From NCBI RefSeq assembly GCF_011320225.1, contig NZ_JAAOEN010000014.1:52741-116740 (forward strand): 64,000 nucleotides of DNA. The letters run 5' to 3'. Origin of the DNA: Phytoactinopolyspora limicola. Lineage in GTDB: Bacteria; Actinomycetota; Actinomycetes; Jiangellales; Jiangellaceae. Positions 52,346 to 64,000 of this stretch are shown in pieces. The notes beneath the pieces were generated by a model. That model made no database searches. It was given only the letters and a program-made list of their open reading frames with translations, and was not told where the DNA came from. Each line of letters begins with the position of its first letter. The stretch's first letter is position 1. The position numbers and the translations under genes were made by a program.

Positions 52346-53392
52346 ATGGTCACGACAGTCGCCGTCGCCGGCGCCAGCGGGTATGCCGGCGGTGAGTTGC
52401 TGCGCCTCTTCGCCGCCCATCCGGAGGTCGAGGTCGGCGCGGTCACCGCACACTCGAGTGCGGGCGACCGCCTCGGGCAGCACCACCCGCAGCTTGTTCA
52501 GCTGGCCGACCGTGTCCTGGAGCCCACCACTCCAGAAACGCTGGCCGGGCACGACGTCGTCGCCCTCGCGCTGCCGCACGGTGCGAGCGCCGAGCTGGCC
52601 GCCCAGTTACCCGGCGATACGCTGGTACTGGACTGCGGCGCCGATCATCGGCTGACCGACCCGGCCGCCTGGAAGCAGTTCTACGGCACCGACCATGCCG
52701 GTAGCTGGCCGTACGGGCTGCCGGAACTGGTCCACGCCGACGGCACCAAACAGCGCGACCACCTCGCCGGAACCCGGCGCGTGGCGGTACCCGGCTGCAA
52801 CGTCACCGCCGTGACTCTCGCGCTCGCGCCCGGCCTGGCGATGCGGGTGGTCCAGCCGGAAGACATCGTCGCCGTGCTGGCCAACGGTCCGTCCGGTGCC
52901 GGGAAATCGCTGAAGACGCACATGCTGGCCAGCGAGATCCTGGGGGCCGCGAGCCCGTACGCGGTGGGTGGCAGCCATCGGCACGTCCCCGAGATCGAGC
53001 AGAACCTCGCACTCTCCGCGGGTGTCGCCGTCAGCCTCTCTTTCACCCCCACCCTCGTGCCGATGAGCCGCGGCATCCTCGCCACGGTCACCGCTCGGCT
53101 CACCCCCGGGACCTCGGCGAGTGCCGTCCGAGATGCCTGGGTCAGGGCCTACGACGACGAGCCGTTCGTACATCTCCTACCGGACGGACAGTGGCCCACT
53201 ACCGCGGCCACCCTTGGTGCGAACACCGCGCACGTGCAGGTCACCGTCGACGAACGGGCCGGGCGGGTCGTCGCCGTCGTCGCCATCGACAACCTCACGA
53301 AGGGGACCGCCGGCGCCGCCGTACAGTGCGCCAATCTGGCCCTGGGCTGGTCGGAGACGTTGGGTTTACCGGTGACGGGGGTGGCGCCGTGA
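52346..53392 (+). CDS. argC: N-acetyl-gamma-glutamyl-phosphate reductase
   Basis: 348 aa. NADP-binding [13 protein letters not shown] and active-site Cys in [14 protein letters not shown]. It reduces N-acetylglutamyl phosphate, the third step of arginine synthesis. I chose the ATG at 52346 since it lies 7 nt after CATACT (leaderless) and gives [16 protein letters not shown]; the ATG at 52340 is two codons upstream. First gene of argCJBDFR; its stop overlaps a possible small ORF as GTGA. Expected repression by ArgR at the two ARG boxes. Confidence 0.95.
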   Translation: MVTTVAVAGASGYAGGELLRLFAAHPEVEVGAVTAHSSAGDRLGQHHPQLVQLADRVLEPTTPETLAGHDVVALALPHGASAELAAQLPGDTLVLDCGADHRLTDPAAWKQFYGTDHAGSWPYGLPELVHADGTKQRDHLAGTRRVAVPGCNVTAVTLALAPGLAMRVVQPEDIVAVLANGPSGAGKSLKTHMLASEILGAASPYAVGGSHRHVPEIEQNLALSAGVAVSLSFTPTLVPMSRGILATVTARLTPGTSASAVRDAWVRAYDDEPFVHLLPDGQWPTTAATLGANTAHVQVTVDERAGRVVAVVAIDNLTKGTAGAAVQCANLALGWSETLGLPVTGVAP

Positions 53393-53547
53393 GCACGGAT
53401 AGCGCTGTCAGCGCAGGTGGCGCCGGGATGGGGACGGGCGCAACGACGACGGGCCCAGGGTGGGCTGCGGTAGCGCGGACGGCCGCGATGTGGAAACGGC
53501 GACGATGCGACGACACCGCCGTACCGCCCACAACGTCCGTGTTCTGA
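53389..53547 (+). CDS. Possible 52-aa ORF between argC and argJ
   Basis: A frame starting at GTG, overlapping the argC stop (GTGA), running 52 codons and ending 13 bp before argJ. The composition (Gly/Thr/Ala-rich, then WKRRRCDD) resembles no family I know. Overlap geometry matches the other joints of this operon, but coding evidence is otherwise weak. It may simply be spacer. Confidence 0.25.
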   Translation: MSTDSAVSAGGAGMGTGATTTGPGWAAVARTAAMWKRRRCDDTAVPPTTSVF

Positions 53548-53560
53548 AGAAGGAGCATCC

Positions 53561-54718
53561 ATGTCTGTCACCGCAGCGGCCGGATTCCGGGCCGCCGGTG
53601 TGGCCGCCGGTCTGAAGCCTAGCGGCAAACCCGACGTCGCCCTCGTCGTCAACGACGGTCCACGGCGCGAGGCAGCCGCCGTGTTCACCACCAACCGGTG
53701 CAAAGCCAACCCAGTGCTGTGGAGCGAGCGCACCATCACCGATGGCAGGCTGGACGCCGTCGTGCTGAACTCCGGCGGCGCGAACTGCTACAACGGCCCG
53801 GAAGGTTTCCAGGTCACCCACGCCAGCGCCGAGCTGGTCGCCGATCTGATCGGTGGTGGTGCGTTCGACGTCGCGGTCTGCTCAACCGGCCTGATCGGGC
53901 AGCCGCTGGATCGCCCACTGGTGGAAGCCGGTATCCGCGCAGCACACAGCGCGCTCGACGCCGACGGTGGAGCCGACGCGGCGGTCGCCATCATGACGAC
54001 GGACTCCCGGTCCAAGGAGGCGGTCACCAGCACCAACGGCTGGACCGTTGGTGGTATGGCCAAGGGGGCCGGGATGCTGGCGCCGAGCCTGGCCACCATG
54101 CTGGTGGTCCTCACCACCGACGCCGTGGCCGATGCCGGCACCCTCGACGCGGCGCTGCGACAGGCCACCCGGACGACGTTCGACCGGCTCGACAGCGACG
54201 GCTGTATGTCCACCAACGACACCGTGCTCCTCATGGCCAGCGGCGCCTCCGGGGTAGAACCGGGCCCGGAGGAGCTGGCCGCCGCGGTGACCGCGGTCTG
54301 TGCCGACCTGACCCAACAGTTGTGGACCGATGCCGAAGGTGCCCACCACGACATCGAGATCGCGGTGACCGGTGCGGCCAGCGAGGACGACGCGGTGAAC
54401 GTGGGCCGTGCGATCGCCCGGAGCAACCTGTTCAAGGCCGCGGTGTTCGGCAACGATCCCAACTGGGGTCGTGCCTTGGCCGCCGTAGGGACGACGGACG
54501 CCGCGTTCGAGCCACATGACATCGACATCACGATCAACGGGGTACAGGTGTGCAAGGCAGGCGGAACGCAGGTGGCACAGCCGGCCGACGCCGTCGACAT
54601 GTCCGGCCGGCACGTGCTGGTGGAGGTAGGGCTGGGCGCAGGGTCGGCCGTGGCTACCGTGCTCACCAGCGATCTCACCCATGACTACGTCCACGAGAAC
54701 TCGGCGTACTCGACATGA
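53561..54718 (+). CDS. argJ: Bifunctional glutamate N-acetyltransferase / amino-acid acetyltransferase
   Basis: 385 aa. The autoprocessing/nucleophile Thr is in [16 protein letters not shown], giving alpha and beta chains; [11 protein letters not shown] is also typical. It recycles acetyl from N-acetylornithine to glutamate; whether it also uses acetyl-CoA is not certain from sequence. ATG follows AAGGAG 7 nt upstream. Its stop overlaps the argB ATG (ATGA). Confidence 0.95.
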   Translation: MSVTAAAGFRAAGVAAGLKPSGKPDVALVVNDGPRREAAAVFTTNRCKANPVLWSERTITDGRLDAVVLNSGGANCYNGPEGFQVTHASAELVADLIGGGAFDVAVCSTGLIGQPLDRPLVEAGIRAAHSALDADGGADAAVAIMTTDSRSKEAVTSTNGWTVGGMAKGAGMLAPSLATMLVVLTTDAVADAGTLDAALRQATRTTFDRLDSDGCMSTNDTVLLMASGASGVEPGPEELAAAVTAVCADLTQQLWTDAEGAHHDIEIAVTGAASEDDAVNVGRAIARSNLFKAAVFGNDPNWGRALAAVGTTDAAFEPHDIDITINGVQVCKAGGTQVAQPADAVDMSGRHVLVEVGLGAGSAVATVLTSDLTHDYVHENSAYST

Positions 54719-55598
54719 GCGCGCCGGTGGAACACCATGAGGCGCTGGCGAAGGCTGGTGTCCTGATCGAGGCGCTGCCGTGGATGAAGCGGTTCCACGG
54801 CAAGATCGTCGTCATCAAATACGGCGGTAACGCCATGGTGGACGAGAAGCTCAAGAGGGCGTTCGCCGACGACATCATCTTCCTCCGGCTGGCCGGTCTC
54901 AAACCGGTGGTGGTGCACGGTGGCGGCCCGCAGATCTCGGCCATGTTGACCAAACTCGACATCACTAGCGAGTTCCGCGGCGGGCTGCGGGTCACTACAC
55001 CAGAAGCGATGGATGTGGTCCGTATGGTGCTGGTGGGGCAGGTCGGCCGGGAACTGGTCGGCCTGGTCAACACCCATGGCCCGTTCGCGGTGGGCCTCTC
55101 CGGTGAGGACGCCGGGCTGTTCACCGCGGAGCGTCAAGCGGCGATCGTGGATGGCGAAGAAGTCGACATCGGACTGGTTGGGGATGTGGCGCGGGTCAAC
55201 GCCGACGCCGTCCTCGACCTGATCGAGGCCGGCCGGATCCCCGTGGTCTCCTCGGTGGCGCCGGACGTCGACGGCGTAGTACACAACGTCAACGCGGACA
55301 CCGCGGCAGCGGCCCTGGCGGTCGAGCTCGGAGCGGAGAAACTTGTGGTCCTGACCGACGTAGAGGGGCTCTACCGGGACTGGCCGAACTCCACCGACAT
55401 CGTCAAAGAGATGACCGCGGCCGAGCTGGCCGAGCTGGTGCCGACTCTGGACGCCGGAATGGTGCCGAAGATGCGGGCGTGTCTGCGGGCTGTCCAAGGT
55501 GGCGTGCCGGAGGCGACGGTGATCGACGGTCGGCTGCCGAACTCGCTGCTACTTGAGGTCTTCACCGACGAGGGAGTGGGAACGATGGTGGTGCCGTC

Positions 55599-55602
<4 letters not shown>
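54715..55602 (+). CDS. argB: Acetylglutamate kinase
   Basis: 295 aa. Phosphate-loop lysine region VIKYGGNAM, substrate-binding [11 protein letters not shown], and the nucleotide site [15 protein letters not shown]. The N-terminal extension before the kinase core ([20 protein letters not shown]) is the helix found in hexameric, arginine-inhibited enzymes, so feedback inhibition is likely. Coupled to argJ and argD by 4-bp overlaps. Confidence 0.96.
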
Positions 55603-58400
<2,798 letters not shown>

Positions 58401-58484
58401 CGCCGCCGTGCGTCGTGGCGGTGTCTGTCGTCGGCTCCACCCACCACAAACCGACCTATCGACTTCACTTATTGGGAGCCCGTT

Positions 58485-59690
58485 ATGACCACCACTGAAC
58501 GGATCGTTCTTGCATACTCCGGTGGCCTCGACACGTCGGTGGCTATCGGCTGGATCGCCGAGGCCACCGGTGCCGAGGTGATCGCTGTCGCCGTCGACGT
58601 CGGGCAGGGCGGCGAGGACCTCGAAACCATCCACAAGCGGGCGCTGGCCTGTGGCGCGGTCGAGGCGTACGTCGTCGACGCACGCGACGAGTTCGCCGAC
58701 GAATACTGTCTGCCGGCGCTGAAAGCCAACGCCCTGTACATGGATCGCTACCCATTGGTGTCCGCGTTGTCGCGGCCGGTGATCGTCAAACATCTGGTGC
58801 GGGCGGCCGAACTGCACGGAGCGACGACGGTGGCCCACGGATGCACCGGCAAGGGAAACGATCAGGTGCGGTTCGAGGTCGGCATCACCGCGCTGGCGCC
58901 GGAGCTGAGGTGTATCGCCCCGGTTCGAGATCTGGCATTAACCCGGGAGAAGGCGATCGAGTACGCCGAGACACACGAGCTGCCGATCGAGACGACGAAA
59001 TCCAACCCGTTCTCGATCGACCAGAACGTGTGGGGCCGGGCCGTCGAGACCGGTTTCTTGGAGGACATCTGGAACTCGCCAACCGAGGCGGTCTACACCT
59101 ATACGCAGAACCCGGCGACCCCCCGTGACCCGGAGGAGGTCGTCATCACCTTCGACGCCGGCCGCCCCGTCGCCATCGACGGTGAGACGGTCACCATGCT
59201 GCAGGCGATCGAGCTGCTCAACCAGCGCGCCGGTGCGCAGGGGGTGGGCCGGCTGGATATGGTGGAGGACCGGCTGGTGGGGATCAAGAGCCGTGAGGTG
59301 TACGAGGCCCCTGGCGCGCTCGCGCTGATCACCGCGCACCAAGAGTTGGAGAACGTCACCGTCGAGCGGGAGCTGGCCCGGTTCAAGCGGATAGTGGACC
59401 AGCGGTGGGGTGAGCTCGTGTACGACGGATTGTGGTCGTCGCCGCTGAAGAAGGCGCTGGACGGGTTCATCGCCGACGCGAACGCACACGTGTCCGGGGA
59501 GGTGCGGATGACGTTGCACGGCGGCCGGGCCGTCGTCACCGGGCGGCGATCCGAGCAGAGCCTCTACGATTTCGGGCTGGCGACGTACGACACTGGCGAC
59601 ACGTTCGACCAGTCGTACGCCAAGGGTTTCATCGAGCTGTTCGGCCTGCCGACCAAGCTTGCCGCGGTCCGCGATCACAAGAACGCCTGA
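58485..59690 (+). CDS. argG: Argininosuccinate synthase
   Basis: 401 aa. The PP-loop [12 protein letters not shown] near the N-terminus, [14 protein letters not shown], and [10 protein letters not shown] are diagnostic. Joins citrulline and aspartate using ATP. The ATG follows GGGAG. It is 84 bp after argR, and no ARG box was found in that gap, so it is probably read from the argC promoter. It is followed by palindromic elements before argH. Confidence 0.96.
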   Translation: MTTTERIVLAYSGGLDTSVAIGWIAEATGAEVIAVAVDVGQGGEDLETIHKRALACGAVEAYVVDARDEFADEYCLPALKANALYMDRYPLVSALSRPVIVKHLVRAAELHGATTVAHGCTGKGNDQVRFEVGITALAPELRCIAPVRDLALTREKAIEYAETHELPIETTKSNPFSIDQNVWGRAVETGFLEDIWNSPTEAVYTYTQNPATPRDPEEVVITFDAGRPVAIDGETVTMLQAIELLNQRAGAQGVGRLDMVEDRLVGIKSREVYEAPGALALITAHQELENVTVERELARFKRIVDQRWGELVYDGLWSSPLKKALDGFIADANAHVSGEVRMTLHGGRAVVTGRRSEQSLYDFGLATYDTGDTFDQSYAKGFIELFGLPTKLAAVRDHKNA

Positions 59691-59720
59691 GCCCGTGATC
59701 ATCAGCGGATTCGTGCCCAC

Positions 59721-61345
<1,625 letters not shown>

Positions 61346-61357
61346 CAGGGCCGTCCC

Positions 61358-62392
61358 ATGAGGTGGGTCCTCCACGTCGACCTGGATCAGTTTCTCGCCG
61401 CGGTCGAGATCCTGCGCCGTCCGGAGCTGCGCGGCCGGCCGGTTGTTGTTGGTGGCGACGGTGACCCCACCAAGCGAGGGGTCGTCAGCACGGCGTCATA
61501 TGAAGCTCGCGAGTACGGTGTCCATTCGGGCATCCCCTTGCGCCTGGCCGCGCGTCGTTGCCCGGAGGCGGTGTTCCTCCCCGTCGACCGCGAAACCTAC
61601 GAGGCCGTCTCGGCCGAGGTGATGACCGTCCTACGCGAGTTCGGCGTGGTTGAGGTGCTCGGCTGGGACGAAGCGTTCGTCGAGCTGACGAACGACGACG
61701 CCCCCGAATCGACGGCCCGTCGTATCCAGCACCGCGTCCGGGCTCGGACTCAGCTCGACTGTTCGGTCGGTATCGGCCAGAACCGGCTGCACGCCAAGCT
61801 GGCCACCGGCTACGGCAAACCCGCCGGGGTGTTCCGGCTGACGTATCAGACCTGGTTCGACGTCTTGGGTGACCAGCCGACGGATGCCGTGTGGGGAATC
61901 GGGCGCAAGACGGCCACGAAGCTGGCGGCGCTTGGTATCACGACGGTGCGTGAGCTCGCGGCCGCCGACCCCGGCGAGCTGGCTGCCACCTTCGGCCCGC
62001 GCACCGGGCCATGGCTGGTCCAGATCGGCCAGGGGAGGGCGGGATCCCGGGTCTCGGGGGAGCCACACCAGGCCCGTTCGCACGGGCGAGAGGTGACGTT
62101 TCAGGAGGACATCACCGACTGGGAGGAGGTGCGTGAGCAGGTGGCCAGACTGGCCGGCCGGGTGGCGGAGGACGTCGCCGATACCGGACGGCCGGTGGTG
62201 CGCATCGTCGTGAAGGTGCGATACGCGCCGTTCTTCACCTACACCCACGGTGTGACCATGCCAGAACCCGGAACCTCCGCGGGTGCCATCGAGCAGGCGG
62301 CGTCCGCGGCCCTCGAGAAGTTCACCGACCGTCGTCCGGTGCGCCTGTTAGGGGTGCGTGCTGAGCTGGCCAGGCCATCTTCGCTACGGTGA
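61358..62392 (+). CDS. dinB: Y-family DNA polymerase IV, DinB2-like
   Basis: 344 aa translesion polymerase. Palm metal site HVDLDQFLAAVE (Asp8) and GWDEAFVEL; the thumb has SVGIGQNRLHAKLATGYGKP and GIGRKTATKLAALG. Residue 13, the steric gate that excludes ribonucleotides (Phe13 in E. coli DinB), is Leu. Mycobacterium smegmatis DinB2 has the same substitution and inserts ribonucleotides readily. No beta-clamp-binding tail motif is seen at the C-terminus (it ends PSSLR). ATG 12 bp after a palindrome. Regulation unknown; no LexA box recognised. Confidence 0.92.
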   Translation: MRWVLHVDLDQFLAAVEILRRPELRGRPVVVGGDGDPTKRGVVSTASYEAREYGVHSGIPLRLAARRCPEAVFLPVDRETYEAVSAEVMTVLREFGVVEVLGWDEAFVELTNDDAPESTARRIQHRVRARTQLDCSVGIGQNRLHAKLATGYGKPAGVFRLTYQTWFDVLGDQPTDAVWGIGRKTATKLAALGITTVRELAAADPGELAATFGPRTGPWLVQIGQGRAGSRVSGEPHQARSHGREVTFQEDITDWEEVREQVARLAGRVAEDVADTGRPVVRIVVKVRYAPFFTYTHGVTMPEPGTSAGAIEQAASAALEKFTDRRPVRLLGVRAELARPSSLR

Positions 62393-62453
62393 GCACCTGA
62401 ACCGCCGGGGCGACGTCCAACCGGTTGGGTGCTGGCCGGTGTGCCCCGGATCG

Positions 62454-62459
62454 TAGACT
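62454..62459 (+). promoter_or_regulatory. -10 element for leaderless nitroreductase-family mRNA
   Basis: TAGACT lies exactly 7 nt before the ATG at 62467. No ribosome binding site precedes the ATG. The dinB gene ends 62 bp upstream. Confidence 0.6.
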
Positions 62460-62466
62460 CGGGACG

Positions 62467-62901
62467 ATGCGCGACACCACAGCTCGCCGGCTCTCCAGAC
62501 TGCACAGTTGGCTGTATCGGCTCACCGGCGGTCGCGTTGGACGGCGGCTGGTGAACAACGACATGTTGCTGCTCACCACCCGGGGGCGCACAACCGGCAA
62601 GCCACACACCGTCCCGTTGCTCTATCTGCTCGATGGCGACACACCCGTGGTGATCGCGTCGTGGGGTGGTCGTCCTGAACACCCGGAGTGGTTCAAGAAC
62701 TTGCAGGTCGAGCCAAGCGCGCTCGTGCAGGTGCGGTCGAAGGTGTGGCGAGTCCGGGCGAGGGTGGCCGATGCGGACGAGCGCGCCGCATGGTGGCCGC
62801 GGGTGCTGGCCGCTTACCACGGGTATCGGACCTATGAGCTGAACACGGATCGGGTGATTCCCGTCGTGTTTCTCGAGGCGACCGAGGAACGTCCGTCGTA
62901 G
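62467..62901 (+). CDS. Ddn-like nitroreductase/quinone family protein (DUF385)
   Basis: 144 aa. Split-barrel F420-binding family: LLTTRGRTTGKPHTVPLLYL is the cofactor phosphate loop, and GGRPEHPEWFKNLQ is the second hallmark. Members reduce quinones or nitro compounds with F420H2; the substrate here is unknown. The ATG fits a leaderless -10; a longer frame from 62425 would begin upstream of that element. Convergent with the NTF2-like gene. Confidence 0.83.
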   Translation: MRDTTARRLSRLHSWLYRLTGGRVGRRLVNNDMLLLTTRGRTTGKPHTVPLLYLLDGDTPVVIASWGGRPEHPEWFKNLQVEPSALVQVRSKVWRVRARVADADERAAWWPRVLAAYHGYRTYELNTDRVIPVVFLEATEERPS

Positions 62902-62925
62902 CCGGGCGTTCGTGAACCTGCGTCG

Positions 62926-63327
62926 TCAGGCGCCACCTGATGTGCCGCAGGCGTCGGCGATGGCGTTGGTGTCCCAGTAGAACGGACGTACCTCGGTGAT
63001 CTGGCCGTGGTCGAGAGTGATGGTCTGCAGAATCGGAAAGGTCAGCTCCCGGCCGGTGGCGCGGGCCCGTGTCCGGACCTGAGTCAGCACCACGGTCGTC
63101 TCGCCGGTCACGAGAAACCGCTGGTCGGTGAAGTCGAACTGCTCCCACGTCTCCGCCATCGCCAGCATGTTGCCCTCGATGCCCGCGTGTCCGCGCCACA
63201 CCCCGCCGTAGGGCAGTGCGTCGGCCTGATACAACACCACGTCGGTTGTGAAGTGCGGGGCCAGGAGGCCGAAGTCGGCCTTGCCCGGGCCGCCGGCGGC
63301 CAGGAACGTGGCCCCGGCCTCGTACAT
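62926..63327 (-). CDS. SnoaL/NTF2-like (ketosteroid isomerase fold) protein
   Basis: 133 aa, one alpha+beta cone. FTTDVVLYQADALPYGGVWRGHAGI and LTQVRTRARATGRELTFPILQTITLDHGQITEVRPFYWD follow the SnoaL-like polyketide cyclase pattern. No catalytic residues can be assigned with confidence. The ATG at 63327 cuts close to the first helix, so a start a few codons upstream is possible. Convergent with the Ddn-like gene, 24 bp apart. Confidence 0.75.
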   Translation of the reverse strand: MYEAGATFLAAGGPGKADFGLLAPHFTTDVVLYQADALPYGGVWRGHAGIEGNMLAMAETWEQFDFTDQRFLVTGETTVVLTQVRTRARATGRELTFPILQTITLDHGQITEVRPFYWDTNAIADACGTSGGA

Positions 63328-63706
63328 GGCCGCTCCGGAAGGGGGTGACCGGCGTCTATTGGACGTGGAGTTGGAGCCGGCTCGGTATATGTCGCTGGTT
63401 GGGGGATGGGCACGAGCGCGGCGCCCGTCGGAGCTCGTGGTGGGCCCGCGGATGGGTCTGGAACTGGCACATCGGGAGGTGATCGACTCCTATTCGACCA
63501 GCGATGTCGGTGATGTCCGGCGACGCGTCCAGGCGATTTGACGTTGGCCCGGAGTTGGTCGTAAGTTTCTCTTCGGCCCGCGGGGCGCGGGACACCTGAG
63601 ATGGTGGCCGGCCCGTGGAAGCCAACCCGCCTGATGACCTTCTGAGTGGCACACGAGTGCCGTCTTGGAGGACGTCACGCGGACCTCGCCCGAAGGTGAC
63701 AAGGAC
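63328..63706. other. Gene-poor upstream region of the rRNA operon
   Basis: I see no convincing gene. One plus-strand frame ends near 63541 with tolerable composition but no family resemblance. Base composition drops towards A/T after 63600 as the rRNA promoter is approached, where upstream promoter activation usually occurs. Confidence 0.5.
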
Positions 63707-63735
63707 TTGCTCCGAGGCGCCGGGCGTTGTAAGCT
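63707..63735 (+). promoter_or_regulatory. rRNA operon promoter
   Basis: TTGCTC (63707-63712), a 17-bp spacer and TAAGCT (63730-63735) form a standard housekeeping sigma promoter. Transcription would start near 63742. It precedes a leader typical of actinobacterial rRNA operons. Confidence 0.75.
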
Positions 63736-63741
63736 AGAACG

Positions 63742-64000
63742 GTTGTCCCGATCGAGGATCGCAAGATCTTCATCTCGGCGATTCGGACTCAGATCCGAAT
63801 TTGACGCGAATAACCGGGAAAACCTAAGATAGAAACCAAGCGCCCCGGGCGAATCTCGAAAGAGATGAGCAAGGATTGCGTCCGATTCTTGAGAACTCAA
63901 CAGCGTGCCATAATAATTGTCGATGCCAATTTAACCCCCGTTCCGCGGTGGTTGTGTCGTGTGTATGCGCGGCATGGTTGATCGTGGTTTCGGGATTCCT
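63742..64000 (+). ncRNA. Leader of a 16S-23S-5S precursor transcript (continues past the window)
   Basis: The conserved actinobacterial rrn leader block TTCTTGAGAACTCAACAGCG lies at 63887-63906, the position of the boxA-type antitermination element. The region is A/T-richer than the genes. No 16S sequence has begun by base 64000; the mature 16S 5' end should follow within a few hundred bases. Confidence 0.75.

Noticed and set aside
58401..58484. ARG box before argG
   Set aside because: I looked for TTGCAT/ATGCAA-like halves and found none; read-through from argC is more likely.
63248..63541. Small plus-strand gene before the rRNA promoter
   Set aside because: Half of it is antisense to the NTF2-like gene, and the remainder has no recognisable domain or ribosome binding site.
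63490..63900. 136-codon minus-strand frame across the rRNA promoter
   Set aside because: It runs over a well-formed promoter and conserved rrn leader block; composition is not that of a gene.

Overview
The window is GC-rich actinobacterial chromosome. Signs are leaderless -10/start pairs, a class II DAHP synthase, F420-type oxidoreductase families, Tat-exported enzymes, a PASTA kinase, and the gene orders infC-rpmI-rplT-trmH-pheST and argCJBDFRGH. I cannot name the genus with certainty. No phage, insertion sequence, CRISPR array or tRNA gene was seen.

Layout. 1-9379 (all minus): a truncated M48 protease, the two-gene NAGGN osmoprotectant operon (asnO-ngg), a DUF305/BNR lipoprotein pair, DUF6153, a class A beta-lactamase-fold protein and a LysR regulator. 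9654-15060: a MecA-N type penicillin-binding protein, a 560-bp island of repeats, PPi-dependent phosphofructokinase and a diguanylate cyclase. 15261-24146: an MFS transporter, class II DAHP synthase, an auxiliary-type trpS with a Trp-rich leader peptide, threonine aldolase, a TauE permease and a class I-beta DAHP synthase. 24130-28351: endonuclease IV, PknB-type kinase, SseB-like and DUF1844 proteins. 28389-38672: infC with an attenuator-like leader and an AUC start, rpmI, rplT, a TrmH methylase, a PPOX/F420 enzyme, a secreted phospholipase D, pheST, a deacetylase and an SDR. 38778-51531: a secreted subtilase, a serine hydrolase, a D-aminoacylase and an MFS carrier, then an exported nagZ-namZ-amiE set for stripping peptidoglycan. 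52310-61291: the complete arginine pathway behind two ARG boxes that overlap the argC promoter. 61358-64000: a DinB2-like polymerase, a Ddn-like protein, an NTF2-like protein, and the promoter and leader of an rRNA operon whose 16S gene lies beyond the window.

The least explained content is intergenic. One family of long palindromes is bounded by CTCCCGGTGATC-type ends. It sits at gene 3' ends, and the TGA of the neighbouring gene often lies inside the palindrome arm. Other families are a CACTTCGCTACCGCC palindrome (two copies), an 18-bp repeat spaced about 32 bp apart (two arrays in opposite orientation), a GCACCTGATC motif cluster, a 70-bp tandem repeat and a 22-bp tandem repeat. The best-supported regulatory systems are the trpS attenuator, the infC leader and the argC operator/promoter.
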